In this document: one piece after another, positions 26,687 to 35,284 of the stretch | How the letters are laid out: every line of letters begins with the position of its first letter | How positions within the stretch are numbered: position 1 is the first letter of the stretch | Assembly (NCBI GenBank): GCA_965224745.1 | Contig: CBDCZY010000009.1 | Coordinates: 1 to 64,000, forward strand | Source of the DNA: CBDCZY01 sp965224745 | GTDB lineage: Bacteria > Pseudomonadota > Gammaproteobacteria > Methylococcales > Methylomonadaceae | Length of the DNA: 64,000 nucleotides | Reading direction: 5' to 3' | Notes under the pieces: generated by a model | Databases searched by the model: none | Seen by the model: only the letters and a program-made list of their open reading frames with translations | What the model was told of the DNA's origin: nothing | Translations under genes and position numbers: made by a program

Positions 26687-27978
26687 CAACCATCCTAAAG
26701 GGGCAAAAGCGTGTTAATTTCTTTGGCAAAGCAACAACTAAAACACCAACAGCAGTTTTTGTTATGAACTTTCCGTTAAGCCATCTATTGTGCTTCATTC
26801 TGCCAGGTTGCACTTTGTTATTCCTTCTCACTGGACCGCATGAGATATTTACAGCCCTTGCTTGGACATTGCCGCTGATTGGGATTTTATTGGCTGACTG
26901 GTTGAGCCCGACGGTTAAGCCTCTGCACCATACCAACATGCCGAAATGGTATTTTGATAGTTTGTTATTTGGCCTGGCCGTTCTACAATTAACCAACATT
27001 TTCTTATTGTTGGTTTTAGTGAGTCGTTTGTCTTGGGACAACTCAGATTCGGTTTTAACGGGTTTAACTCATCTTCTTGTGATACGGTTTCTGGTGGGAA
27101 CATCTTCCTGTTGCTCTGGAATTATTGTAGCGCATGAGTTTATCCACCGCTCCAAACCTTGGCAAAAACTGCTCGGAAAAATCTTGTTGCTGAGCGTTTG
27201 TTACGATCACTTTGTCATTGCACATACCCAAGGTCATCATCGAAACGTAGGTAAACCACAAGACATTTCAACGGCCAAATGGGGAGAAAGCTTTAAGGAC
27301 TATTGGCGCAGAGTCGCCATTGAACAGTTTGTTTATGCCTGGAAGTCTGAAAAAGACCGAATGAGGAGCGAGGATTTAATAATATCTGAAAGTTTGGCGC
27401 AGGATTTTTATTCTTCAAGGCGTAGAAACAGGCGCATAACAGACTATGCAACTGTTACTGCAACGGAGAAAACGGACAAAAAGACAAGTCAAGATTCTGA
27501 TATTACGAAACCCTCGCACCTAAGCTCTAAGGTAACGATAAATTTCGGTTTTCGGTGGTTCCATAATCGAGTTTTTCAAGGGCTGGGAATAGAGTTATTC
27601 TTAGTAGCCTTAATCATTGTTTTTTTTGGCTGGCTGGCAGCTGTTATGTTCATTTATCAAGCATGGGTAGCGGTGCGGCTATTGGAAGCTGTTAATTATT
27701 TTCAGCATTGGGGATTACAAGATGAATCGCCCGACAATCATCCCATCGCCTGGGTTAACAATGGTTGGTTTACCCATCAGATGTTTTTGGGTTTACCGCT
27801 TCACATCTGCCACCATAAAAATGCTGCCAAACCTTTTTATGAACTCACCCACAACGATAAAGGGCCGATAATGCCCTATGGTTTTTTCATGATGAATTTG
27901 TGGGTAAAAATTAATAATGCTTCTTTTACCAAGATGGCTGAACAACAAATCGAAGCTTATATTGCACGGAATAATTAG
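26659..27978 (+). CDS. AlkB-like membrane di-iron hydroxylase/desaturase with repeat insertion
   Basis: 439 residues, multi-spanning. The histidine boxes of the alkane monooxygenase/fatty acid desaturase superfamily are present: HEFIHR (about residue 158), HTQGHHR (about 187), NYFQHWGLQ (about 345) and LPLHICHHKNA (about 380). Residues ~236-288 are encoded by a palindromic repeat (27364-27521) that keeps the frame open and lies between boxes two and three. The TTG start overlaps the preceding gene; ATG 26764 (MNFPLSHLLCF) is a serious alternative, and neither has a clear ribosome site. Likely oxidises an acyl or alkyl chain with the two upstream enzymes. Confidence 0.82.
   Translation: MAEKIKFSLTTILKGQKRVNFFGKATTKTPTAVFVMNFPLSHLLCFILPGCTLLFLLTGPHEIFTALAWTLPLIGILLADWLSPTVKPLHHTNMPKWYFDSLLFGLAVLQLTNIFLLLVLVSRLSWDNSDSVLTGLTHLLVIRFLVGTSSCCSGIIVAHEFIHRSKPWQKLLGKILLLSVCYDHFVIAHTQGHHRNVGKPQDISTAKWGESFKDYWRRVAIEQFVYAWKSEKDRMRSEDLIISESLAQDFYSSRRRNRRITDYATVTATEKTDKKTSQDSDITKPSHLSSKVTINFGFRWFHNRVFQGLGIELFLVALIIVFFGWLAAVMFIYQAWVAVRLLEAVNYFQHWGLQDESPDNHPIAWVNNGWFTHQMFLGLPLHICHHKNAAKPFYELTHNDKGPIMPYGFFMMNLWVKINNASFTKMAEQQIEAYIARNN
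27364..27521. repeat. Long palindromic repeat, copy R2, inside a coding sequence
   Basis: Left end AGGAGCGAGGATTTAATAAT, right end ...CCCTCGCACCT; core GCGCATAACAGACTATGCAA. It is more diverged than R1 and R4, consistent with selection to remain open in this frame. The insertion is translated as a charged, Ser/Thr/Lys-rich segment (RRRNRRITDYATVTATEK). Confidence 0.9.
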
Positions 27979-27992
27979 ACCCAAACTGAAGG

Positions 27993-28011
27993 AACCGCCC
28001 TTAAAGCGGTT
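27993..28011. terminator. Hairpin between convergent genes
   Basis: AACCGC CCTTAAA GCGGTT lies 14 bp after the hydroxylase stop and 34 bp before the end of bfr on the other strand. There is no T-tract on either side, so a terminator role (possibly bidirectional) is only inferred from position. Confidence 0.4.
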
Positions 28012-28045
28012 ACATCCCATTCCTTTAACGGACATAAGCCCTGGA

Positions 28046-28510
28046 TTACATCTGCGATTGCAAAAAGTTCTGTAACCCAACCTGGCCAATCAATTCGAGC
28101 TGAGTTTCCAACCAATCGATATGTTCTTCCTCACTTGTCAAAATATCGGCAAACACTTCACGAGAGACGAAATCCTGGTTGGATTCGCAATAAACAATCG
28201 CTTCTTGAAGCAAAGGTACGGCCATTTGCTCTAATTTAAGGTCACATTCCAGCATTTCCTTCGGCTCCTCACCGATCAGTAATTTTCCAAAGCTTTGTAA
28301 ATTCGGTAACCCCTCTAGAAACAAGATACGCTCAATCAGTTTATCGGCATGTTTCATCTCGTCTATTGATTCGTGGAAAACCTTGTCGTCCAATTTGGAA
28401 AAGCCCCAGTTTTTATACATCCTTGCATGCAAAAAGTATTGATTGATAGCAGTTAACTCGTTTTGCAAAGCTTTGTTCAAATAGTCAATGACTTTGGCAT
28501 CACCTTTCAT
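28046..28510 (-). CDS. bfr: Bacterioferritin
   Basis: 154-residue iron-storage protein that forms 24-subunit shells and mineralises iron. The ferroxidase ligands Glu18, Glu51, His54, Glu94, Glu127 and His130 and the heme ligand Met52 all fall at the canonical positions when counting from ATG 28510 (MKGDAKVIDYLNK). GGA upstream of this ATG supports the start over the one seven codons earlier. IS1 begins 31 bp upstream, so the native promoter has been displaced. bfd, its usual partner, lies beyond IS1 and is itself disrupted. Confidence 0.95.
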   Translation of the reverse strand: MKGDAKVIDYLNKALQNELTAINQYFLHARMYKNWGFSKLDDKVFHESIDEMKHADKLIERILFLEGLPNLQSFGKLLIGEEPKEMLECDLKLEQMAVPLLQEAIVYCESNQDFVSREVFADILTSEEEHIDWLETQLELIGQVGLQNFLQSQM

Positions 28511-28540
28511 AGAACCATCCTTTAGGATCAATTAATAAAT

Positions 28541-29304
28541 GGCATTGCTAATTTAGTATAGTTAACGTTCCATTTCTTTTATGCATTAAGAGTAATATAG
28601 ACAGCTCAAGCATTCGAACACTTTTTGTGTAACATTTTGTCTTTCTTCTCATTCGCGCAAGAAAATGTCTAAAGATACTATTGTAGCCTTCAACTGTGTA
28701 TGTTTCAGCTTTGGATTGAACGTGTTTTTCGCTAGGAATAAAATGTTCATAGGGCTGCCAATAATCGGTTGCTATTGTTCCATTTAATTGATCTTCAATT
28801 CCTTCCCAGAGTTTTTGTCCTGTCTGTACGCTTCGGTCGCCAACAATGAAATTGATGAATTTTTTCCCATATCTATCAACAGCAATCCATATCCATTTAT
28901 AGCTTTTTTTTGACCCACATAGGTATGCATTTCATCCATCTCAGCATAAATCACTTGTTCAGGACTTTTCAATTCGGCAACTTGCTCACCAAAGGATCTA
29001 ATCCAATTTAGTACCGTGACATTGCTTACGTTCAAAACCCGACCAATTGAACGAAACCCTAATCCTTCAAGATATAATTGAAGAGCCATCTTTCTTAAAT
29101 AGAATGGTTTGGCTCCCGAGCCACTAGCAACAGTATATCGAAAATTACATTCTTTACATTTGTAACGCTGCTTTTGTTTTACGATACCATCTTTGATGTT
29201 TTTATTAGATTTGCATTTAGGGCATTCCATTAAATTTCTCGCTCTCTTTAGAAAGATATCAAAAATTTAATTCTAACATAAAACTATACTAAATTAGCAA
29301 TGCC
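28541..29304 (-). mobile_element. IS1-family element, copy 1 (764 bp)
   Basis: The ends GGCATTGCTAATTTAGTATAGTT are inverted repeats. The target duplication TAATAAAT lies on both sides (28533-28540 and 29305-29312). The same 764 bp element occurs at 56867-57630. It has inserted directly upstream of bfr. Confidence 0.96.
28548..29230 (-). CDS. IS1 family transposase (programmed -1 frameshift)
   Basis: InsA-like frame with a zinc finger (CPKCKSNKNIKDG...CKECNF) and helix-turn-helix, open from 29230 to 28784. The DDE continuation (KWIWIAVDRYGKKFINFIVG, TDYWQPYEHFIP, YNSIFRHFLARMRRKTKCY) lies in the -1 frame to 28548. The run of eight A residues at 28911-28904 (minus strand) is the likely slippery site. 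This is the usual expression strategy of IS1 elements. Confidence 0.88.
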
Positions 29305-29758
29305 TAATAAATTAAGAAGTGGAAGATTTTACGCCTGACTTGAACTAGAGGTATCGCTAGTTTTTCGAGGTATTAATGATGATTTTGGCGTACGATCTAT
29401 CATTGTGCCAGTGTATCAAGCATAGATAAAATTACAATACAGGTATGCAAACAACTGTCAGATAGGATGAATTTTGACACCCTGCCAGGAGACAAAGAAT
29501 TACAATCAAGCCATTAATGGCTGCGCCAGAAGATCGTCAAAGCAGGTTACTTCTTTTTGCACCTTACTGGAATGTTGAGAATGCGGTAACACAGGATGGA
29601 GCGCTTCAGAATCCGCATTGCACAAATTGATAGTGGTATCGAGAAACTGTTCAACGTGTTTAATGCATTTTCCACAGTTTTTTCCTACACCTAAACTATC
29701 CGCCAGCTGCCTGCGAGTGCATTGTCCATCGGCAATGGCTTTATTTAATTGCTTGTCA

Positions 29759-31184
29759 GGGGTGTGATTAAAAGTGATGCAACATGTTAAGATTGTATTT
29801 TATAGAGTTGAAATATAAAAGAAAATATACATGAACAAAACCATCCCCGAAAAAGATATAAAGCTACTCGAACTTCTAAATGAACATCCCATACTACGCC
29901 ATCGTGTTGAGGCATTAATGGCTATCGTAGAAGATGACGATGAAACGATTGAGAAAGCGGATGCAGCGGAGCAACGCGTCATTGAAGAGGTTCGAAAAAT
30001 AGGTCACGCAGCACTTTCCGAGTGGGCAGAAAGTAAAAATAAGCGCAATGAAGCTGAATTGAAAGAACAACCCGAATTACGTATTGCAGGAAAAAAAACT
30101 GTGGTGGCATAGTACCTTTGATATTATCGAAATTGAAGAAACCCTCTTTCGTGAGTCAACCCATATCGTTCGTACTTTTTCAGATCAAGCGAATGTGACC
30201 TGCCGAAGTACCTCGACGCCTTTACAACGGGCCATCACAGATTTTGGAGCAGACCAGCCATTTGGCCAAGTCAACGCTAAACTCCAAGAACATTATGGAA
30301 TAGAGGTACCGGTGAGTAGTATTAGGTTCATCACAGAGCATCATGGCAAAGCGATATTTGAACAAACAGACCTTGTCAGTGACTGGCCAGATACCTCAGG
30401 TACAAAACACGTCATTGCAGAGACAGATGGAGGCATGGTTCCTGTGGTGACCATTGATCCTGAAGCAAAAGATAAGCGAAAAGAAAAAACACTGGGCTGG
30501 CAAGAACTGCGACTTTGTATTGCCCATGAATGTGGCAGTCGGACGCTGCATTATGGAGGAAACTTTTCTGGGGGTATTGAAGAAACAGGTCGCCAGTTAT
30601 TTGATTGCGCGATGAATGTAAACTTTGGCCAACAAACACACGTGCATTCGGTAGGCGATGGCGCATCCTGGATCAAGCGCCAAGTGGATGAACAATTTGG
30701 CGAAAATGGAACCTATTTAATCGACTTAATGCATCTTTGTGAATACTTGGCAGAAGCGGCACCTAGCTGTACAGGTGACTCGGCATTATGGTTAGATGAA
30801 CAAAAACAACGTTTGAAAATCAATCAGGCCAGCCTTGTTCTTGAAACCCTATTGCCGTTTCTTGAACCATCCGAAACGGATGATGAGAAAGCGCCGGTTC
30901 GTAGGGCTTACCGCTACTTGAGAAATCGTCTGGATCAAGTTGATTATCAAGGTGCGATAGAAAAAGGACTTCCAATCGGTTCAGGTGAAATTGAAAGCGC
31001 TCACCGTTACATTGTTCAAGCTCGGCTTAAGCGTCCTGGAGCTTGGTGGTCACCCAATAATATAGATTATATGTTGGCTTTGCGATTATGTAGAATCAAT
31101 CAACGATGGGAAAATTACTGGCAAGATGTTAGGCAAAAGGCGGCATGATGAAAATTTAGTCTTGCATCACTTTTAATCGTACCC
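29759..31184 (+). mobile_element. ISKra4-family element in bfd
   Basis: Inverted repeats GGGT(G/A)(T/C)GATTAAAAGTGATGCAA at both ends, target duplication GCTTGTCA (29751-29758 and 31185-31192). It encodes one transposase in two overlapping frames. Confidence 0.92.
29831..31148 (+). CDS. ISKra4 family transposase (two frames joined at an A8 run)
   Basis: The first frame (29831-30112) starts MNKTIPEKDIKLLELLNE and is mostly helical. The second (30084-31148) carries VIAETDGGMVPVV, VHSVGDGASWIKRQ and LPIGSGEIESAHRYIVQARLK, typical of ISKra4 transposases. The frames overlap at eight A residues (30091-30098); a frameshift there gives one ~435-residue protein (AGKKKLWWHSTFD). This may be programmed or a simple indel. 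Confidence 0.85.
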
Positions 31185-31255
31185 GCTTGTCAGTTACTGC
31201 TTTACAAACACAAACGTACATGATTTGACCCAGGGTTATTAATATTTATAGTAAT

Positions 31256-31274
31256 AATAACAATTATCATTTGC
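31256..31274 (-). promoter_or_regulatory. Fur box candidate upstream of bfd
   Basis: Minus strand GCAAATGATAATTGTTATT matches about 14 of 19 positions of the Fur consensus GATAATGATAATCATTATC, including an unbroken AATGATAAT. It lies 35 bp upstream of the bfd start. bfd genes are commonly Fur-repressed, so iron-responsive control is likely. Confidence 0.6.
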
Positions 31275-31463
31275 TTTTCAAGTAAATTTTTAACTATTTC
31301 TCTAAAATGCGAATTCTTTAGCGCTTATAAAAACGACCTGAAAGACTGACAATTTATTAAAAACTATTTCTATAACAACAAGAACAAGGGAGAAAAAAAG
31401 ACCTCGAGCCGAAAAACAAATAAATTTGTTTTCAACTCAAGGTTTAAGAGGGGTAAATAGCAA

Positions 31464-31688
31464 GTGAAGTCTAAAAATTACATTAACTTAACGATGACCA
31501 GCAAGGTGACTGACACTACTTCGAGCAATGTGATGATACATAGGTTTTTGATGTCCTCGTTCATTCCTTTCTCCGATAGTAACGGGTATAACTACAGTAC
31601 TGTAGAGAATGCAGCAAACAACTTGCCAATTTTAAAAGAAAATCAAAAATACCAATCAAAAAAAATTATTAAACACAGTCTTTTTTGA
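31464..31688 (+). CDS. Doubtful small hypothetical ORF
   Basis: 74 codons from a GTG, polar, Ser/Asn/Thr/Lys-rich (MTSKVTDTTSSNVMIHRFLM). A purine-rich stretch (AGAGGGG) lies 14 nt upstream, rather far. It stands in an otherwise empty AT-rich region between bfd and the next conserved gene (31193-31944). No family recognised; it may be chance. Confidence 0.25.
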   Translation: MKSKNYINLTMTSKVTDTTSSNVMIHRFLMSSFIPFSDSNGYNYSTVENAANNLPILKENQKYQSKKIIKHSLF

Positions 31689-31944
31689 ATTTGCAAAACA
31701 ATTTTCTTACTAAAAATTAGAGTGTTAAACCATTAAATTAAAATAAATAATACGGCTGATAGAACTCAAAAAATATTTTCAATCTATTCATATTGATCAT
31801 TTTACAATCACCATTCAAATCAAATTTTGCACCAAAACTGTGGCATTTGACACACAATAAGGCACAAAAACAGGGAATTCTCATTGGAGCATTTCTGATA
31901 AAGGTATATCTTTCCTAATAATCACCTTAATTGATAGCCAATAT

Positions 31945-32286
31945 ATGCGTAAAACCGACAAGAAAATTGATAATACTATTCGAAAAGCGCTTAAAGAAGT
32001 TTGCGAACTGGCATTGGGAAAAGTAGAGGGTTTCAAGTGGTTAACCCACTTTTCCAACTATGATTCGTTCCCTAAGAGTTTGTTGATAGTTTGTGTTTTT
32101 GAAACCAATGAGCAGTTAGATAAAGCCCGTTGTTCAAAAATGGACGACTATCTCTCTAAACTGATTGCAGCAAAGCTCTCTGACATTGATGTTAAACTTT
32201 ATAACATTCAGAAACAGGTGCGATTCGTTACCCAAGCGAACTGTAAACGCGAAATTAATCGAAAAGAGATTGAGCTCGTACCATAA
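31945..32286 (+). CDS. Conserved hypothetical protein
   Basis: 113 residues; MRKTDKKIDNTIRKALKEVC opens it, followed by GFKWLTHFSNYDSFPKSLLI and VCVFETNEQL. Similar short proteins occur widely in Gammaproteobacteria, sometimes misnamed Fis-family regulators. I see no helix-turn-helix. Function unknown. It is followed by the methyltransferase gene 83 bp downstream on the same strand. Confidence 0.7.
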   Translation: MRKTDKKIDNTIRKALKEVCELALGKVEGFKWLTHFSNYDSFPKSLLIVCVFETNEQLDKARCSKMDDYLSKLIAAKLSDIDVKLYNIQKQVRFVTQANCKREINRKEIELVP

Positions 32287-32368
32287 TATTTCACAATCAC
32301 CTAGCAACAAATATTCATGAATTCGTTCCTTGCAGATCGATTGCGTATTTCGCAGATACGACCGACCT

Positions 32369-32998
32369 ATGGCGATTAAAAAATCCAGTATTGATTTAGA
32401 GGCGATAGAGCGTGACACTCTCGGTCATTACGAGAACAATGCTGAGTCTTTTTGGCTGGGGACTAAAAATCATGATGTCAGTCAAAATATTGAAGCCTTT
32501 TTACAAGCTCTGCCTACAGATAAAAAGTTGGATATTTTGGATTTCGGTTGTGGTCCTGGACGAGATATTTGCACGTTCAAATCGTTAGGCCATCATCCCA
32601 TAGGTCTGGATGGCAGTCAGGCATTTTGTAAAATGGCGCATCAAATAAGTGGTTGCTCCGTATTCCATCAACAATTTCTGAGTCTTGAGTTACCAGAAAG
32701 CAGCTTTGATGGTGTTTTCGCCAACGCATCGTTATTCCACGTACCGAGCCAAGAACTTCCCAGAGTATTGAATGAGTTAAAACGCGCACTGCGACCGGGT
32801 GGGGTTTTATTTTCATCTAACCCAAGAGGCAATGCCGAGGGATGGCAGGGACAACGCTATGGACATTATATGGAGTTTTCAACTAGCAAAAGCTACCTTG
32901 AGCAAGCGGGTTATAGAATAATTCACCATTACTATCGACCCAGCGGTGCGCAACGCGACCAACAGACTTGGTTGGCTATTGTCAGTCAGTGTCTTTAG
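32369..32998 (+). CDS. Class I SAM-dependent methyltransferase
   Basis: 209 residues from ATG 32369 (MAIKKSSIDLEAI). SAM-binding motif I is LDILDFGCGPGRDICTF, the acidic end of strand 2 is PIGLDGSQAF, motif II/III is SFDGVFANASLFHVP, then LNELKRALRPGGVLFSSNP. The fold is that of UbiE/BioC-like small-molecule methyltransferases; the substrate is not apparent. A GTG/ATG 13 codons upstream would add a non-homologous tail. The stop codon lies within the left end of palindromic repeat R3, so the extreme C-terminus may have been altered by that repeat. Confidence 0.85.
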   Translation: MAIKKSSIDLEAIERDTLGHYENNAESFWLGTKNHDVSQNIEAFLQALPTDKKLDILDFGCGPGRDICTFKSLGHHPIGLDGSQAFCKMAHQISGCSVFHQQFLSLELPESSFDGVFANASLFHVPSQELPRVLNELKRALRPGGVLFSSNPRGNAEGWQGQRYGHYMEFSTSKSYLEQAGYRIIHHYYRPSGAQRDQQTWLAIVSQCL

Positions 32999-33158
32999 GA
33001 GAGAAGATTCAATAACCTACGAAAGTTTGATGCAGGATTTTTGTTTGTCTTCAAAGCGCAGTAACAGGCGCATAGCAAGCTACTCAACTGTTGCTACAAT
33101 GCAGAAGACGGACAAAATGACAAGTCAACATTCGTTTATTATTGTATCCTCGCTCCCT
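32997..33158. repeat. Long palindromic repeat, copy R3
   Basis: About 162 bp, ends AGGAGAGAAGATTCAATAA and TTATTGTATCCTCGCTCCCT, core GCGCATAGCAAGCTACTCAA. It is diverged from R1 and R4 and fills the space between the methyltransferase and arfB. Confidence 0.88.
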
Positions 33159-33181
33159 GACCAATGATGTAGGTAACACAA

Positions 33182-33595
33182 GTGCTAAAAATTTCCTTTA
33201 ATGTCACTATTTCAGATGATGAGATTGAGCTATCGGCAATTCGGGCACAAGGAGCTGGTGGGCAGAACGTTAATAAAGTATCTTCTGCTATTCATCTGCG
33301 CTTTGATATCAATGCATCTTCTTTACCTGCTTTTTATAAGCAGCACTTGTTAACCCTCAAAGACCGCCGAATCAACAAAGAAGGCGTGATTATAATCAAA
33401 GCCCAGAAAAGACGTACTCAGGAACAAAACCGGGAAGATGCTTTGCAAAGGTTGCAGAAATTAGTTAAAAGTGTTGCTGTTACACAAAAAGTCAGAAAGC
33501 CGACTAAAGCAACTAAAGGCTCACAAAAAAGACGGATGGACAGCAAAACAAAGCGGGGAAATACCAAGGCGTTGCGAGGCAAGGTTTTTGAGTAA
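33182..33595 (+). CDS. arfB: Alternative ribosome-rescue factor ArfB (YaeJ)
   Basis: 137-residue RF-1-domain peptidyl-tRNA hydrolase that frees ribosomes stalled on non-stop mRNAs. The catalytic GGQ lies at residues 26-28 (RAQGAGGQNVNKVSSAIHLR). The basic C-terminal tail (RRMDSKTKRGNTKALRGK) is the part that enters the empty mRNA channel. Length is standard. Starts with GTG; AGG lies about 10 nt upstream. Confidence 0.92.
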   Translation: MLKISFNVTISDDEIELSAIRAQGAGGQNVNKVSSAIHLRFDINASSLPAFYKQHLLTLKDRRINKEGVIIIKAQKRRTQEQNREDALQRLQKLVKSVAVTQKVRKPTKATKGSQKRRMDSKTKRGNTKALRGKVFE

Positions 33596-33618
33596 TTTTA
33601 TCCCCCTGCTACTCAGTA

Positions 33619-33779
33619 AGGAGCGAGGATTTAATAATATCCGGAAGTTTGGCGCAGGGTTTTTGTTCGTATTCAAGGCGTAGAAACAGGCGCATAGCAC
33701 GCTACGAAACTGTTTCTACTACGTGGAAGACGGATAAAAAGACAAGTCAAGATGCGGATATTATTAAATCCTCGCTCCT
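33619..33779. repeat. Long palindromic repeat, copy R4
   Basis: 161 bp, almost identical to R1 (ends AGGAGCGAGGATTTAATAAT and ATTATTAAATCCTCGCTCCT). It lies 24 bp after arfB and before the ISL3 wreck. Confidence 0.92.
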
Positions 33780-33948
33780 AAGCGGAGTGCCGACAGGAGT
33801 CCAAATAATGAAGTTCCAACGTTGACCGAGGTATTAATAGTGCCTAACTGGCAGAAAAGTGTTTGAAAACAGCATCAATAAAACTGGGTCTATGTTGAGT
33901 AGAGTGGGTAACACCTGTAAAATAATTTAACTTTCCGTACTGTCCCAG

Positions 33949-35284
33949 ATGAATAGTTCCGAAATATTTACACTTGCTTTAGGATTAACAGAACCTTGGT
34001 CTATAACAAATGTTGAAATACTAACGGATGAAGATTCAATAAAAGCACTCCATATTCATCTTGGTTTCAAGCGTGGCAGCAAGTTTGAAGATGAGGCGGG
34101 TGAAAAATGTTCTATCCACGACACACAAGAAAAAACATGGCGCCATCTGAATTTTTTTGAACACACCTGCCTACTCCATTGTTCAGTTCCCCGAATTAGA
34201 ACAAGCGACGGGAAAGTGCGCTTAGTCGATGTCCCCTGGGCTCGAAAAAACAGTGGCTTCACCTTGTTATTTGAAGCCTTAGCGATGGCCTTAATTGAAA
34301 AGGAAATGCCTGTTAATAAAGTGGGGCATTTATTAAATGAAAATCCCCATAGAATCTGGACCATTTTTAATCATTGGATAAAACTTGCTTATCAGGCAGA
34401 TGATCCTTCATCCTAAAAAAATCAGTTAAAACTTAAAAAAAGTCACTGAAACTCCGTAACTCAATGATTCTAAGTTTTTTATTTTACTGCGCCGCAGTTG
34501 AATCACTCACCGAATGGGTGGGAACATTAAAATAATAACGAAATAACTTTCAAAGACTTATCGTTAAAATCCATATTCAACTGATGTATTTAGGTTCATC
34601 AGTGACGCAACTTGGTTTTGATGAAACATCGAGACGAAAAGGACATCAATATGTCACGGTTGCTGTTGATTTAGAACAACGTAGAGTGCTTCTTGTTGTT
34701 GAAGGCAAAGACGCTAAAACCATTGAAGAAATCAAAGATTATCTCGTCCTTAAAAAGGTCGAACCTGAACAGATTGCTCAAGCGAGTATTGATCTTTCTC
34801 CTGCCTTTATTTCAGGGATCAAAAATAACTTTCCACAGGCCGAAATCACCTTTGACCGATTTCATGTTGTTAAGTTATTAAATGAAGCAATGAACAAGGT
34901 TCGACAACAAGAAAGGCGGGAGCATGATGAATTAAAGGGGCACAAATACACCTTTCTTAGAAACCAGAATTCATTGTCTGAGAGCAAGAAAGCTTCATTA
35001 GATGAGCTGATTACACTGTTCCCTACCTTAGGTGAGGCCTATCGGCTGAAAACGTTATTTAATGACCTTTGGGATATGCCGAATAAGCAAGCAGCCAAGG
35101 CCTTTATTGAACACTGGTGCGAAGAGGTTGAACAAAGCAAAATCCAACCCTTTATGGCCTTTTCAAGAACCGTAAAATCACATTTGTCAGGAATAGTGAA
35201 CTTTGTTGAAACACATAGTACCAATGCCATTCTGGAAAGTATTAACAACAAAATACAAATGGCTAAACGACGAGCAAGAGGTTT
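33949..35284 (+). pseudogene. ISL3 family transposase, interrupted by a MITE and 3'-truncated
   Basis: The N-terminal zinc-ribbon region (EKTWRHLNFFEHTCLLHCSV) and helix-turn-helix (MPVNKVGHLLNENPHRIW) lie before the break. The DDE domain (LGFDETSRRKGHQYVTVAVD, ASIDLSPAFISGIKNNFPQA, FDRFHVVKLLNEAM) resumes after 34594. Removing the MITE rejoins ADDPSS to VTQLGFDE in frame. Near KMAKRRARGF-like sequence (QMAKRRARGF, about 35284) homology stops and an IS4-like sequence begins. Confidence 0.82.
34412..34594. mobile_element. 183 bp MITE inside the ISL3 gene
   Basis: Terminal inverted repeats CCTAAAAAAATCAG and CCTAAATACATCAG (12 of 14 matching), direct duplication TTCAT on both sides (34407-34411 and 34595-34599), no coding capacity. 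Precise removal with one TTCAT restores the transposase codons. No full-length parent with these ends is present in the window. Confidence 0.85.

Larger units (their letters stand above)
29506..31221 (-). pseudogene. bfd: bfd, bacterioferritin-associated ferredoxin, split by ISKra4
   Basis: Before the IS the minus strand encodes MYVCVCKAVTDK with the first two Cys. After it, DKQLNKAIADGQCTRRQLAD and GVGKNCGKCIKH follow with the remaining [2Fe-2S] cysteines, then a longer than usual tail to the stop at 29506. Removing 29759-31184 plus one GCTTGTCA copy restores one continuous frame. Bfd reduces the heme of bacterioferritin to release stored iron; this copy cannot do so while the IS is present. 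Confidence 0.9.

Noticed and set aside
26659..27978. True alkane hydroxylase AlkB for hydrocarbon growth
   Set aside because: The histidine boxes fit the superfamily, but no rubredoxin, alcohol dehydrogenase or alk genes are near; the carbamoyltransferase/HDO context points to biosynthesis.
31464..31688. A second RiPP precursor
   Set aside because: No Gly-Gly or other leader motif, weak ribosome site and no modification or export gene beside it.
32946..33167. ORF running through repeat R3
   Set aside because: It is the translated palindrome in a frame unrelated to the methyltransferase; the gene ends properly at 32998.
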